Below the pieces are notes generated by a model. It did no database searches. It saw nothing but the letters and a program-made list of their open reading frames with translations, and was not told the DNA's origin. Positions 26,128 to 35,497 of a DNA stretch of 64,000 nt are shown here, one piece after another. How positions within the stretch are numbered: the first letter of the stretch is position 1; each line of letters begins with the position of its first letter. Source of the stretch: Pedobacter caeni (lineage in GTDB: Bacteria; Bacteroidota; Bacteroidia; Sphingobacteriales; Sphingobacteriaceae); assembly GCF_900129215.1 (NCBI RefSeq), contig NZ_FQUQ01000002.1, positions 434,001 to 498,000 of the forward strand. The letters run 5' to 3'. A program made the translations under genes and the position numbers.

Positions 26128-27276
26128 TTACCTTTTCAGTTCGTCGACTTTATTCTTTATAAATGCGATCAGCTTGGGTTGTTCCTTAGGATCAATGGTT
26201 TTTAAATATTGATTGTAATAGCTGATCGCATTTTTCTTGTCATTGAACTTGGTTTCATAGACCAGGGCGATGTTATAATATAAACTCCCGTTGTTGTCAA
26301 ATAAAAGGCCTCTTTTGTAGGAGGCATTGGCCTGTTCATTTTTGTCAATGTTCTCGAAAGAATCTCCTAAAAGGCCATAGTAGCTGGCTATTCCCGGGGA
26401 GATGGCTTCTTTGATGGCTTTTTCCAGATAAGGAACTGCATTTTTATAATCTTTAAGGCCACGGTAACTCAAGGCAATGTTGTACGATAGTGTTTCGTTG
26501 TCCAGAGCTGCATTTTTAACTTTCAGGAAGTAGTCTAAGGCTTTCTGGTATTCCAGTAGCTTAAAATGACTCTTGCCCATGTTGTTGAGTACAAAGGTAG
26601 AGCTGTCACCATAGCTGAGTAGTTTTTCTCCGGTTTCAATGGCCTGCTTATATTTTTTTGCACCAATGCTGACCGGCATTTTCATTTTGAGCAATTGAAA
26701 GTTCGTGCTGTCGGCTTTTAAGGCAGGTTCAAGGACAGCCTCTGCTTTATGAAATATGTTGGCTTTAAAATAGAACTCACTGAGGTCAAAGGCAACATCC
26801 GCGTCTGTTGGGTTGAGTTGATTTGCTTTTTTAAGATCGCGGATCATGGGCATGATTTCTCCCTGTTCTTTCTCAATTCTGGCCAATTGCTTGTACACAT
26901 TAAAATTATTGCTATCCAGTTTAATGATCTCCTGGTAATATGCTTTTGCTTTCCCGTTGTTTCCCCTTCTGATATTGATACTGGCCAGCTGGAACAATCC
27001 CGGGATATCACCCGGTTTTTCGGCGTACAGCTTCAAATAGTTCTTTTCCGCTTCCACCAGTTTTCCAGCCATCAGGTAAGTGTAAGCGAGCTGAGCAATC
27101 TCTTTTGGATCTTTGGTATCTTCCTTATAGCTGCTTTGCAGGTACTGAGCAGCCTCCGCATACCGCTGTGTTTGAAAATAATCGAGTAATTTTTCTTTGT
27201 CTATTGCTGTAACAGATTGTGCCTGTGTGAATTGAGTGCTTGCAAAAATTAAAAGAAGGGGAAGAAGCTTTTTCAT
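26128..27276 (-). CDS. Secreted TPR-repeat protein
   Basis: The 382-residue protein has a cleavable signal peptide ending in T-Q-A-Q, then about eight to ten tetratricopeptide repeats from about residue 35 to the end, for example Y-N-I-A-L-S-Y-R-G-L-K-D-Y-K-N-A. Such periplasmic repeat proteins act as scaffolds for envelope or outer-membrane complexes. No other domain is visible. It is monocistronic and converges with ribE with zero spacing. Partner proteins are unknown. Confidence 0.85.
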   Translation of the reverse strand: MKKLLPLLLIFASTQFTQAQSVTAIDKEKLLDYFQTQRYAEAAQYLQSSYKEDTKDPKEIAQLAYTYLMAGKLVEAEKNYLKLYAEKPGDIPGLFQLASINIRRGNNGKAKAYYQEIIKLDSNNFNVYKQLARIEKEQGEIMPMIRDLKKANQLNPTDADVAFDLSEFYFKANIFHKAEAVLEPALKADSTNFQLLKMKMPVSIGAKKYKQAIETGEKLLSYGDSSTFVLNNMGKSHFKLLEYQKALDYFLKVKNAALDNETLSYNIALSYRGLKDYKNAVPYLEKAIKEAISPGIASYYGLLGDSFENIDKNEQANASYKRGLLFDNNGSLYYNIALVYETKFNDKKNAISYYNQYLKTIDPKEQPKLIAFIKNKVDELKR

Positions 27277-27489
27277 TGGAATATATTGTTTTATGGTATT
27301 TATGAGCCCGAAAGCTCCATATTTAACAGAGTTGAAGCGATAATCAGCGAAAACTAAGTTATTAGTTTTGCTTTAATTATCCAAATCTCAAAGACATAAT
27401 CTGCTTTTTATTTAGAAAAAGAAAACATAATGGCAAGTTAATTGGTTGATTAGGATATAAATAGAATGTTAATATTAATGTAAGCGCAT

Positions 27490-27789
27490 ATGGATACTTT
27501 AAAAAAGTTTGAATTAATGGAGAAGATTGTCCGGGAGCTGGAAGATTTACAACACTCTCAGCAAGCGATCATTCAGAAGATAGGAAAGATCGAAGTAGAC
27601 AATATTGAATTGGGCGATAAAAGACTGGATAAAGATTTACCGGATATGCACCAAAGGGTTTCAGATAACCTGGAGACCATTGTGGGAATCCTTCAATATT
27701 TTGCAGATAAAACTCAGAACTTCGGAGATAAAAACAATGTCGATGCTTTAAAAGAAAGACAGGCAATTAATGATGCTACCGGTAATTAA
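27490..27789 (+). CDS. Small helical coiled-coil protein
   Basis: The 99-residue protein is charged and almost all helical, with heptad-like spacing such as L-M-E-K-I-V-R-E-L-E-D-L and V-S-D-N-L-E-T-I-V-G-I-L-Q-Y-F. It has no cysteine, signal peptide or membrane segment. I recognise no family; a small cytoplasmic oligomer or adaptor is likely. It has its own strong terminator about 35 bases downstream, which supports its being a real transcription unit. Confidence 0.65.
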   Translation: MDTLKKFELMEKIVRELEDLQHSQQAIIQKIGKIEVDNIELGDKRLDKDLPDMHQRVSDNLETIVGILQYFADKTQNFGDKNNVDALKERQAINDATGN

Positions 27790-27825
27790 CCGGAGTTAAT
27801 CGTAGAAAACCAATGAAATACAGCA

Positions 27826-27859
27826 CCCCTTGATTTAGCTAAATCAAGGGGCTTTTTTT
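27826..27859 (+). terminator. Strong intrinsic terminator
   Basis: CCCCTTGATTTAG and CTAAATCAAGGGG form a perfect 26-base palindrome followed by C and seven T residues. It ends the small coiled-coil gene. Confidence 0.92.
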
Positions 27860-27886
27860 GAGAATATGTCATGAAAAAGGAGGAAC

Positions 27887-29647
27887 TCAGGCTTCAATAG
27901 GAATAAACAGGTTAAACTTCGTACCCTTTCCAAACTCGCTCTCTACGGTAATCCGCCCATCATTCCTTTCCATGAACTCCTTGCATACCATCAGCCCAAG
28001 ACCTGTTCCTTTTTCGTTCATTGTGCCTCTGGTTGAGATATTCTCCCCTCCAAATAGCCTGTTCAGGGCTTCTTCCTTAATTCCTGTTCCATTATCAGCG
28101 ATGGAAAGTAACATTTGTCCGTCTTTATAAACAGAACTGATGTCGATTTCACAATCCTCGTAACAAAATTTGATGGCATTGCTCAACAGGTTTCTTACTA
28201 CAATCTGGATCATGAGCATATCTGCATAAACAATATTTCCTGGAAATACGTCCTGAATGATCCGTACATTTTTTGATGCAGCAGAAGGTAAATGGTAATT
28301 TACTTCGTTGATGATCATGTTTTTCAGGTCAAAGTATTCTTTGTTGATGCCATAACCTTTCAACTGGCTTCTCGACCAGTGGAGGATGTTTTCTAATAAA
28401 TCTGTCGTATATAAGATGTCTTTATTCAATATCGGCGACAAAGCCTTGAACTCTTCTACTGTAATCAGGTCATTAGAGATCATTTTAAGTACCTCAGAGA
28501 GGTTCACCAGAGGGCCGCGAAGATCATGGGCAATAATGGAAAAGATCCTGTCTTTTAACTGGTTTAATTTTTTAAGTTCTTCTGTTTGCTGCTGCGATTT
28601 GAGTGCTTCCAGTCTGAACTGGGTAAGGTCCTGTAATTTAATGATGGTCGCATCACTATTCAACCTGTTTTCATCCAGGTATAGGATGTCGGCCTCTAAA
28701 TCAAAAGATACATTATGACTTTCCAGGTGCAGTTCTATTTTTCCGGATTGGTGTGTTTTTAGAAACTCAAAAAAAGCATTCTGTCCGGGGAATAAAGTTT
28801 CAATCTGGGTCCCAATGATCTTTTTACTATTGGGATCATCCAGGTATTTTCTGAAGGCACTGTTATAATCAATCACCCGGTTATCTTTATCGATCACAAG
28901 GAAACCGTCCTGGATTAAATCAAGTACTTTTTCTCTGGCAATCGGCAATACATCAAAAAGTTTAAACCTGTAAATGGCAATGGCAATAAAAAAGATTGTT
29001 GCAGCAAAGGAAAAGGGTGTAAGGTCTACATTTCCAACCGGACGGAAGCCCAGGATATAGGTAATATTGGTAAGCCAGGGGATAATCGCGGCAATGACTA
29101 CACTATAGTTCTGACTTTTATAGATCGGATCAGCCTTACGGAAGGTGGCGATTAATAGATAGCTGCCAAATCCCAGTAAAATGTAGAAATACAGCGTGAA
29201 AAAATAATAGGAAGGACCAGGAACTATGTGCACCGTTGGAAATGATCCATTGGTGTCCATGTAGTATTGCGCATAATGCAGGTGATGGTAGTCGTTCGTC
29301 CAGACCAATAGCGTAATTCCCACCGTAACAACCGTTAAAATGGAAATATATAGCGGATGCCTGTACCATTTTTCCTTGCCTGCAATTTCTAAACAAAATA
29401 ATACCCAGCAAAGTGGAAGTGTCGTAATCCCTATATATTCTATGTTGATGAAAAACTTGGCCTGATCCAGACTGGAACTGGCCAGCTCAAAGCCATACGC
29501 CAAAGACCAGATCGCATTGGACAACATCATTAAGCTGAACACCCGCACTGCTCCATGCTTCTTTCGGTAGGCAAACCATGCAAAAGAAAGCATAATAATG
29601 CCCGAAAATATTAGGAATATAGAGTAGGCATTAAATGTAAAATCCAT
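27887..29647 (-). CDS. 7TM-sensor, PAS-containing histidine kinase
   Basis: The 586-residue kinase has an N-terminal seven-helix membrane module (about residues 1-230, histidine kinase N-terminal 7TM type), a PAS domain (about 240-345, D-G-F-L-V-I-D-K-D-N-R), a HisKA domain with H374 in I-A-H-D-L-R-G-P-L, and HATPase_c with A-D-N-G-T-G-I and G-T-G-L-G-L. It has no receiver domain, and no response regulator is adjacent, so it is an orphan kinase. TATATTTG lies upstream of the start as a possible -7 element. The signal may be a ligand bound within the membrane module. Confidence 0.9.
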   Translation of the reverse strand: MDFTFNAYSIFLIFSGIIMLSFAWFAYRKKHGAVRVFSLMMLSNAIWSLAYGFELASSSLDQAKFFINIEYIGITTLPLCWVLFCLEIAGKEKWYRHPLYISILTVVTVGITLLVWTNDYHHLHYAQYYMDTNGSFPTVHIVPGPSYYFFTLYFYILLGFGSYLLIATFRKADPIYKSQNYSVVIAAIIPWLTNITYILGFRPVGNVDLTPFSFAATIFFIAIAIYRFKLFDVLPIAREKVLDLIQDGFLVIDKDNRVIDYNSAFRKYLDDPNSKKIIGTQIETLFPGQNAFFEFLKTHQSGKIELHLESHNVSFDLEADILYLDENRLNSDATIIKLQDLTQFRLEALKSQQQTEELKKLNQLKDRIFSIIAHDLRGPLVNLSEVLKMISNDLITVEEFKALSPILNKDILYTTDLLENILHWSRSQLKGYGINKEYFDLKNMIINEVNYHLPSAASKNVRIIQDVFPGNIVYADMLMIQIVVRNLLSNAIKFCYEDCEIDISSVYKDGQMLLSIADNGTGIKEEALNRLFGGENISTRGTMNEKGTGLGLMVCKEFMERNDGRITVESEFGKGTKFNLFIPIEA

Positions 29648-29796
29648 TTAAAAAAGTAGATGAGAATACAATCATTAGAAAGCCTCAAATATACCCCCAA
29701 CTTGATGATTGTTAATATAAAACTACGTAATTTAGTTATGAATTAAAAATATTCTTAGTTTTACATAACAGTATAATATCAACTTATCAATACATT

Positions 29797-30384
29797 ATGA
29801 AAAAAATAATCTTATCTGCCTTATTCATTTGTTCAAGCATGATGGCTTTTAGTCAGGTGTTGCCTAGCTTCCAATTCGGACTAAAAGGTGGTGCCAACCT
29901 TACAAAATTTAGCACCAAAGGTACTTTTAACAGCGAAAATAGAGCAGGATATTATGGTGGTGTCTGGGCGCGTATCGGTGCTGCCGGAATTCACCTGCAA
30001 CCGGAGCTTTACATCTCAGGAAAAAATACAACTTTAAAAGATGATGCCGGTGTAGAAAATAAAGTGAACTTTACCAGTTTGGATATTCCGATTCTGGTAG
30101 GTACTAAAATTGGTGCTGCCGGTGTTGGTATTCGCTTAAATACGGGTCCTGTAGTTTCTTTTATCCTGAATAAAGACCAGTCTATCGGTGATGCAACAAG
30201 CTCAGCACTTAAAGGAAACTTTAAAGATCAGAATTTTGCATGGCAGTTTGGAGCTGGATTAGACATCAGCAAATTAGGCATCGACTTAAGATACGAACAA
30301 GGTCTTTCTAAAATTGGAAAGGACGATTATAATGCTAAAAAATTAGGCTTGTTTACTTTGGGATTAGCCTACAGGTTATTCTAA
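29797..30384 (+). CDS. Outer-membrane beta-barrel protein (PorT/OmpA-barrel-like)
   Basis: The 195-residue protein has a signal peptide ending A-F-S-Q and then an eight-strand barrel pattern. It begins F-Q-F-G-L-K-G-G-A-N-L-T-K-F, the signature of the outer-membrane beta-barrel family common in Bacteroidota, and ends in aromatic L-A-Y-R-L-F. The barrel would sit in the outer membrane; the specific role is unknown. A double hairpin follows its stop. Confidence 0.85.
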   Translation: MKKIILSALFICSSMMAFSQVLPSFQFGLKGGANLTKFSTKGTFNSENRAGYYGGVWARIGAAGIHLQPELYISGKNTTLKDDAGVENKVNFTSLDIPILVGTKIGAAGVGIRLNTGPVVSFILNKDQSIGDATSSALKGNFKDQNFAWQFGAGLDISKLGIDLRYEQGLSKIGKDDYNAKKLGLFTLGLAYRLF

Positions 30385-30393
30385 AAACAAAAG

Positions 30394-30447
30394 TTTTCAA
30401 CAATTTGTTGAAAAGGGGTGAGCATTAGGTGTTTACCCCTTTTTTTG
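30394..30447 (+). terminator. Terminator with overlapping alternative hairpin
   Basis: TTTTCAACA/TGTTGAAAA (30394-30402 with 30106-offset arm 30406-30414) is followed by AAAAGGGGTGA/TTACCCCTTTT (30411-30421 with 30433-30443) and a T-run to 30447. The two stems share AAAA at 30411-30414, so the full forms exclude each other. Confidence 0.8.
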
Positions 30448-30494
30448 GCTTTAAAATTGACAGTATCATTCTCCCTAACTTAAATAATACGACT

Positions 30495-30776
30495 ATGAAT
30501 ATCAAAGAGTTATTATTAAACGGAAAGAGCTTCTCTGAGCTCTTGAAACAGTTCTCAATTGAGGCCGCTGATGTTAGAATTCAGGACGAAGATGTCATCC
30601 TGTCTGACCAGAAAATGAAACACCAGGATGTCGTGAAAGAGAGCATCTGTATTGAAGGGAAAAATAAAGAGGGAATAGTGAACTTCTTCGGAACCCTTCA
30701 TTATAACTTATTGAGTAAGCTGGCTGTATTTGAAATGCAGGGATTTGAGAAGATTACCGCTCCTCAGGTTTGTTAG
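30495..30776 (+). CDS. Small soluble protein, unknown function
   Basis: The 93-residue product starts at ATG 30495, because the in-frame Met further upstream lies within the terminator. It begins M-N-I-K-E-L-L-L-N-G-K-S-F-S-E-L-L and is mixed alpha/beta and mildly charged, with one Cys at the very end. There is no signal peptide. I recognise no family. The last four bases overlap the end of the convergent YihY gene. Confidence 0.55.
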   Translation: MNIKELLLNGKSFSELLKQFSIEAADVRIQDEDVILSDQKMKHQDVVKESICIEGKNKEGIVNFFGTLHYNLLSKLAVFEMQGFEKITAPQVC

Positions 30777-31693
30777 GAATCCTTGATTACCTCTTTAATT
30801 TCATAATTAAATGTGCCTTTGATTGGGCGTATGGGAGTCTTTTTGTCGTCACTCAGCACTTTCACATAGCAGGCGCCAAAATAGAAAATGAAAGAAGAAT
30901 AAAATACAAACAGCATAATCAGGACAATAGAGCCTGAAGTCCCATAAATATTGCCTATCCCGCTCAGGGGTAACATAATCTTTAAAATATACTTTCCTGC
31001 AGTAAATAAGATCCCGGTCAGGATGCCACCGTGGATGGCTGATTTCCAGGTTGGGCGGCCATTGGTCAGAAAGCGGAACAGAACAGAGAACCAGACCGTC
31101 ACGATCACAACAAACAGCGCCTGATTTAAAATAGATAGAAAGAATTTTCCGAAAGTAGGGGCTGCATTATTGATATAAACTCCAATGATGGCCTGAACGC
31201 TATCGGTCAGCAGTCCAACGAAAAACAAGAGACCTGCCAGTAGAATGATCACGAAAGAACGGGCACGGAGTTTCATGTTAAAATAGAAACCTGGTTTTCC
31301 TTTGACTCCGATAGACCAGATCTGGTCCATGGAATTCTTGATCACCGCAAAGAGGGTGGTGGCCACAAAGATGAAAAAGATAAAACTCAGTATGGTTGCG
31401 TACCACTCATGCTTTATTCCCCTTATATTTCTCAGGGTTTGCCGGATCTGCAGGGTACTGCTGTCGTCCAGCACACTGCCTAAGCGCTCAAACAGGTGGT
31501 TTACCAGGGTTTTCCGATCCATAAAGAAACCAAACAGGCGGATCAGGATAATGAGGATAGGAGGGATGGCGAAATTGGCAAAAAAAGCAGTTGCCCCTGC
31601 AAGACGTAAAGGATCGTTCTTTTTGAACAATTTAAACGCCGTACTGAAGCGTGTACAAAATAAAGAGATTCTGCTGATGCTGTTAATTTCCAT
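30773..31693 (-). CDS. YihY/BrkB-family inner-membrane protein
   Basis: The 306-residue protein has six membrane helices and the family's D-P-x-R-L-A-G-A-T-A-F-F-A start and S-G-S-I-V-L-I-M-L-F-V-F-Y-S-S near the last helices. Members were once called ribonuclease BN, but are membrane proteins of uncertain function, proposed as transporters. It appears monocistronic. The name says little about its role, so I keep the call to family level. Confidence 0.88.
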   Translation of the reverse strand: MEINSISRISLFCTRFSTAFKLFKKNDPLRLAGATAFFANFAIPPILIILIRLFGFFMDRKTLVNHLFERLGSVLDDSSTLQIRQTLRNIRGIKHEWYATILSFIFFIFVATTLFAVIKNSMDQIWSIGVKGKPGFYFNMKLRARSFVIILLAGLLFFVGLLTDSVQAIIGVYINNAAPTFGKFFLSILNQALFVVIVTVWFSVLFRFLTNGRPTWKSAIHGGILTGILFTAGKYILKIMLPLSGIGNIYGTSGSIVLIMLFVFYSSFIFYFGACYVKVLSDDKKTPIRPIKGTFNYEIKEVIKDS

Positions 31694-31760
31694 TCCCCCG
31701 GATTGCCTGAGGCCCGAAAATAGCTAAATTTTTTAAATCGGAGGGGGATGTCACGTAAAA

Positions 31761-31787
31761 AAGCCAGTACTGTTTCCAGACTGGCTT
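31761..31787 (-). terminator. Intrinsic terminator of the hppD unit
   Basis: AAGCCAGT/ACTGGCTT with an 11-base loop. On the minus strand six T residues follow, 29 bases past the hppD stop. Confidence 0.85.
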
Positions 31788-31815
31788 CGTTTTATGAATA
31801 ATAATGGTCAGTTTT

Positions 31816-32946
31816 TTATAAGTTTCCTCTCAGTTCCTGCTCACGCTCCAATGATTCGAATAAGGCTTTGAAATTACCTGCTCCAAATGATTGTGCTCCT
31901 TTTCTCTGGATGATCTCAAAGAATAACGTCGGACGGTCCTCTACCGGTTTGGTGAAGATCTGTAACAGATAACCTTCTTCATCACAATCCACCAGGATGC
32001 CCAGCTCTTTTAATTGCGCAATCTCCTCATCAATTTCGCCTACTCGCGTTGGCATCATATTGTAATAGGCTTCAGGGGGTGCACTTAAAAACTCAACCCC
32101 TCGAGATTTTAAGTCCTTTACAGTAGCCAAAATATCTTTTGTTGCCACTGCAATGTGTTGCACCCCTTCGCCTTCATAAAACTCTAAATATTCTTCGATC
32201 TGCGATTTTTTCTTTCCTTCGGCAGGTTCGTTGATCGGGAATTTTGAAAAACCATTCCCATTGCTCATTACCTTGCTCATCAGGGCCGAATATTCGGTAT
32301 TGATCTGCTTGTCATCAAAAGAAAGAATGTTCACAAAGCCCATCACTTCCTCATACCATTTCACGGTATCGTTCATCCTGTTCCAGCCCACATTTCCCAC
32401 ACAATGGTCAATGTATAAAAGACCTGTTTCTGTTGGGTTGTAATCGCTTTTCATCTCCGTAAAGCCGGGCATGAAAGTACCGGTGTAGTTTTTACGCTCA
32501 ATAAACATGTGGATGGTCTCGCCATAAGTATAAATACCGGACATCTTCACTTCTCCATGTTCATCAGTTTTGGTAACCGGCTCCATATAAGGTTTTGCAC
32601 CACGTTTAGTGGTTTCGTCAAATGCGCTGTAGGCATCGTCCACCCAAAGGGCAAGAACTTTTACCCCATCACCATGTTTTTTCACATGTTCTGCAATCGG
32701 GCTGTCAGATTTCATGGCAGTAGTCAGTACCAGTCTGATTTTTCCTTGTTGTAAAACATAAGAAGCGCGGTCGCGAACTCCTGTTTCTGGTCCTGCATAA
32801 GCTACGGACTGAAAACCAAATGCTGTTTTATAATAATGTGCAGCCTGTTTTGCATTTCCTACATAGAATTCTATGTAATCCGTTCCGTTAATCGGAAGGA
32901 AATCAGGTGCTTTAGCAATCTTTTCTGCAAATGTTTGTGTACTCAT
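31816..32946 (-). CDS. hppD: 4-hydroxyphenylpyruvate dioxygenase
   Basis: The 376-residue enzyme converts 4-hydroxyphenylpyruvate to homogentisate in tyrosine breakdown. Two vicinal-oxygen-chelate domains are seen, and the C-terminal one has the iron triad H181 (I-D-H-C-V-G-N-V), H264 (G-V-Q-H-I-A-V-A) and E344 (L-F-F-E-I-I-Q-R). Its length is normal for the bacterial form. It lies downstream of hmgA on the same strand, separated by 53 bases that include a tandem duplication, so the two are probably one transcript. fahA diverges from hmgA. Confidence 0.95.
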   Translation of the reverse strand: MSTQTFAEKIAKAPDFLPINGTDYIEFYVGNAKQAAHYYKTAFGFQSVAYAGPETGVRDRASYVLQQGKIRLVLTTAMKSDSPIAEHVKKHGDGVKVLALWVDDAYSAFDETTKRGAKPYMEPVTKTDEHGEVKMSGIYTYGETIHMFIERKNYTGTFMPGFTEMKSDYNPTETGLLYIDHCVGNVGWNRMNDTVKWYEEVMGFVNILSFDDKQINTEYSALMSKVMSNGNGFSKFPINEPAEGKKKSQIEEYLEFYEGEGVQHIAVATKDILATVKDLKSRGVEFLSAPPEAYYNMMPTRVGEIDEEIAQLKELGILVDCDEEGYLLQIFTKPVEDRPTLFFEIIQRKGAQSFGAGNFKALFESLEREQELRGNL

Positions 32947-32967
32947 GATTAAATGTTTTTTATTACG

Positions 32968-33009
32968 CTTTTATCTGGTTATTCTACGTTTTTATCTGAC
33001 TATTCTACG
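32968..33009 (-). repeat. 21-bp tandem duplication spanning the hmgA stop codon
   Basis: Two copies of a 21-base unit, 32968-32988 and 32989-33009, differ at only three positions. The second copy (in plus orientation) covers the last codons and TAG stop of hmgA; the first copy has TAA in the same frame. The duplication lies between hmgA and hppD. Confidence 0.85.
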
Positions 33010-34166
33010 TTGTGCTGCCAGCTTTTGTGGTAGCTTTCATCTTCAATGTTAATGGCATCTTCGGTCAGCATTAACGGACGGAAAGGGTCGATCATTACGG
33101 CCAGCTCCTGTGTGCTTTCCTTACCGATTGATTTTTCTACTGTTCCAGGGTGCGGTCCATGAGGAATACCACCCGGATGTAAGGTGATTTGTCCTTTTAC
33201 CACACTTTTTCTGCTCATAAAATCACCATCTACATAATACAATACCTCGTCACTGTCCACATTGCTATGGTTGTAAGGTGCCGGAATGGAAAGTGGGTGA
33301 TAATCGTATTTACGTGGAACGAAGGAACAGATCACGAAGTTATGCCCTTCAAAGGTCTGGTGTACGGGAGGTGGCTGATGCAGGCGGCCTGTAATCGGTT
33401 CAAAATCATGGATAGAAAAAGCCCATGGGTAATGGAATCCGTCCCAGCCTACAAAATCAAAAGGATGAGTGCCATAAATATAAGGATACATCAACCCTTG
33501 TTTTTTGATCAGGACCTTGAAATCACCTGTTTCATCAATTGTTTCCAGGTCTGTCGGACGTTTAATGTCACGCTCACAATAAGGAGAATGCTCCATTAAC
33601 TGCCCGTATTCATTCCTGTAACGCTTTGGCGTGCGGATCGGACTGAAACTTTCTGTAATAAAAAGCCTGTTTTTCTCATCATCGAACTCCATCTGGTAAA
33701 TCGTTCCCCTTGGAATCACCAGGTAATCGCCATAAGCAAAACGGATTTTACCAAAGCCTGTTTTTAGTGTTCCTGTGCCTTCATGAATAAAGATCACCTC
33801 GTCTGCCTGACTATTTTTATAGAAATAATCGGTCATGGATTTTCTTGGTGCGGCCAGGGAAATGTGAAGGTCACTGTTCACCAGTACCGGTTTCCTGCTT
33901 TCCAGGTAATCGTCTTCCGGTTTCACATTGAACCCGATTAAACTGGTATGGCGCAGGTGTTTTTCACGGGCGATTTTTGGCTCTACAGAGTAAGGTTCCC
34001 CAAGGGATTTTACGATGGTTGGCGGGTGACAATGGTAAACCAATGAATATAAGCTTGAAAACCCTTCAGTAGAAACTAGTTCTTCTGCGTATAAATTGCC
34101 ATCTGGTTTTCTAAAAACGGTATGGCGTTTCGCAGGAATGGTTCCTAAGGTATGATAAATAGGCAT
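33000..34166 (-). CDS. hmgA: Homogentisate 1,2-dioxygenase
   Basis: The 388-residue protein is the short bacterial form of homogentisate 1,2-dioxygenase, an iron enzyme opening the homogentisate ring to maleylacetoacetate. Cupin-fold signatures include E-G-T-G-T-L-K-T-G-F-G and a C-terminal H-P-G-G-I-P-H-G-P-H-P-G with likely iron ligands. It precedes hppD on the same strand. Its stop codon lies within a 21-base tandem duplication, giving a second in-frame stop seven codons downstream. A shared 326-base region separates it from the divergent fahA. Confidence 0.93.
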   Translation of the reverse strand: MPIYHTLGTIPAKRHTVFRKPDGNLYAEELVSTEGFSSLYSLVYHCHPPTIVKSLGEPYSVEPKIAREKHLRHTSLIGFNVKPEDDYLESRKPVLVNSDLHISLAAPRKSMTDYFYKNSQADEVIFIHEGTGTLKTGFGKIRFAYGDYLVIPRGTIYQMEFDDEKNRLFITESFSPIRTPKRYRNEYGQLMEHSPYCERDIKRPTDLETIDETGDFKVLIKKQGLMYPYIYGTHPFDFVGWDGFHYPWAFSIHDFEPITGRLHQPPPVHQTFEGHNFVICSFVPRKYDYHPLSIPAPYNHSNVDSDEVLYYVDGDFMSRKSVVKGQITLHPGGIPHGPHPGTVEKSIGKESTQELAVMIDPFRPLMLTEDAINIEDESYHKSWQHNVE

Positions 34167-34492
34167 AGCAGTAGGTTATTTTGGTTAGAATGATATATAT
34201 TAATAACGATAAAACGCGGAAAACGTTTTATAAAAGTAGCGGGAAAAGCTAAATGGAGTATTGAGCAAAAATGATCTTCGAAAGCATCGCATACCGGAAG
34301 TCGGCCAATGCTTGTCTGGCTACCTGATTCTGATATGTGAGGTGTTGTATCATTTTGTTTGCGTCAGCTAAATTAATGAAATAATCTAGTAATGAACAAA
34401 CAATAAAAGAGATTTAATGGAGAAAATTTTTTTATACCCATCGTTGCTGTATTTTTATATAGCTTTGAACAACTACATAAAAAACTGAGCAT
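34167..34492. promoter_or_regulatory. Divergent hmgA/fahA control region
   Basis: This 326-base region drives both arms of tyrosine catabolism. AAAACGTTTT (34220-34229) is a perfect palindrome near hmgA, and TAGCTTTG (34460-34467) is a -7 element 25 bases before fahA. A 34-codon ATG frame on the minus strand (34249-34353) ends 82 bases before hmgA and could be a leader peptide, though I see no further support. Confidence 0.5.
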
Positions 34493-35491
34493 ATGAAGCT
34501 GGTATCCTATAAAACAGAAGACAGAGAACACCTGGGTGTTTTTGTAAACGGACATATTTATAATCTGAACTCGTGCGACAAGCAATTGCCGGATGAGATG
34601 AATGCTTTCTTAGCGGGCGGAGAGGAACTGATGGATCGTGCAAAAAAGATTGATGCACAAATTAAGTCGGGTGCGATTGAACCTAAAGAGGAAGCTTTCT
34701 ACGAACTCCTTGCTCCGGTGCCACATCCAACCTCCTGCAGAGACGGATACGCCTTCCGTCAGCATGTAGCTGCAGCAAGAAGAAACCGTAAGGTAGATAT
34801 GATCGCTGAGTTCGATCAGTATCCCATCTTCTATTTTACCAACCATAATGCCATTCAGGGCCCGGGAGAGATCGAATGTATGCCCGATCATTTCCAAAAG
34901 CTTGATTTTGAACTGGAAGTAGCCATTGTGATCGGTAAAAAAGGAAGAAATATTACTGCTGCGGAAGCAGACGGTTATATCGCTGGTTATATGGTGATGA
35001 ACGACATGAGTGCAAGAACCCTGCAAATGGAGGAAATGCTGTTGAACTTAGGCCCGGCAAAAGGAAAGGACTTCTCTACCGTAATCGGCCCATGGCTGGT
35101 TACTCCCGATGAGCTTGAACAATATAAAGTATCGGCTAAACCCGGCCATACCGGAAATGCATACGACCTTAAAATGACCTGTACTGTAAATGGCGTGGAA
35201 GTATCGGCCGGAAATATGGCAGATATGGACTGGACCTTTGCAGAGATTGTAGAGCGTTGCGCTTATGGTGTCGACATTCTGCCTGGTGATGTGATTGGCT
35301 CAGGTACGGTAGGCACAGGATGCTTCCTGGAACTAAACGGAACCGGTCTATTGAACAATCCTGATTTTAAACCACAGTGGTTGCAGGATGGCGATGTGGT
35401 CGAGATGGAAGTGACCGGCCTCGGACATTTAAGTAATATCATTAAAAAAGTGGATACAGATTTCTCTATCCTTGCTTTAAAGAAAAAATAA
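34493..35491 (+). CDS. fahA: Fumarylacetoacetate hydrolase family protein
   Basis: The 332-residue protein belongs to the FAH family and, by context, splits fumarylacetoacetate into fumarate and acetoacetate, the last step of tyrosine catabolism. Metal-site segments include L-D-F-E-L-E-V-A-I-V with paired acids, and Y-M-V-M-N-D-M-S-A-R. The A-K-G-K-D-F-S-T-V-I-G-P-W stretch is typical. It is transcribed divergently from hmgA/hppD, and a hairpin follows it before the flavin reductase gene. Family members also include acylpyruvases, but context favours FahA. Confidence 0.9.
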   Translation: MKLVSYKTEDREHLGVFVNGHIYNLNSCDKQLPDEMNAFLAGGEELMDRAKKIDAQIKSGAIEPKEEAFYELLAPVPHPTSCRDGYAFRQHVAAARRNRKVDMIAEFDQYPIFYFTNHNAIQGPGEIECMPDHFQKLDFELEVAIVIGKKGRNITAAEADGYIAGYMVMNDMSARTLQMEEMLLNLGPAKGKDFSTVIGPWLVTPDELEQYKVSAKPGHTGNAYDLKMTCTVNGVEVSAGNMADMDWTFAEIVERCAYGVDILPGDVIGSGTVGTGCFLELNGTGLLNNPDFKPQWLQDGDVVEMEVTGLGHLSNIIKKVDTDFSILALKKK

Positions 35492-35497
35492 AACCAT

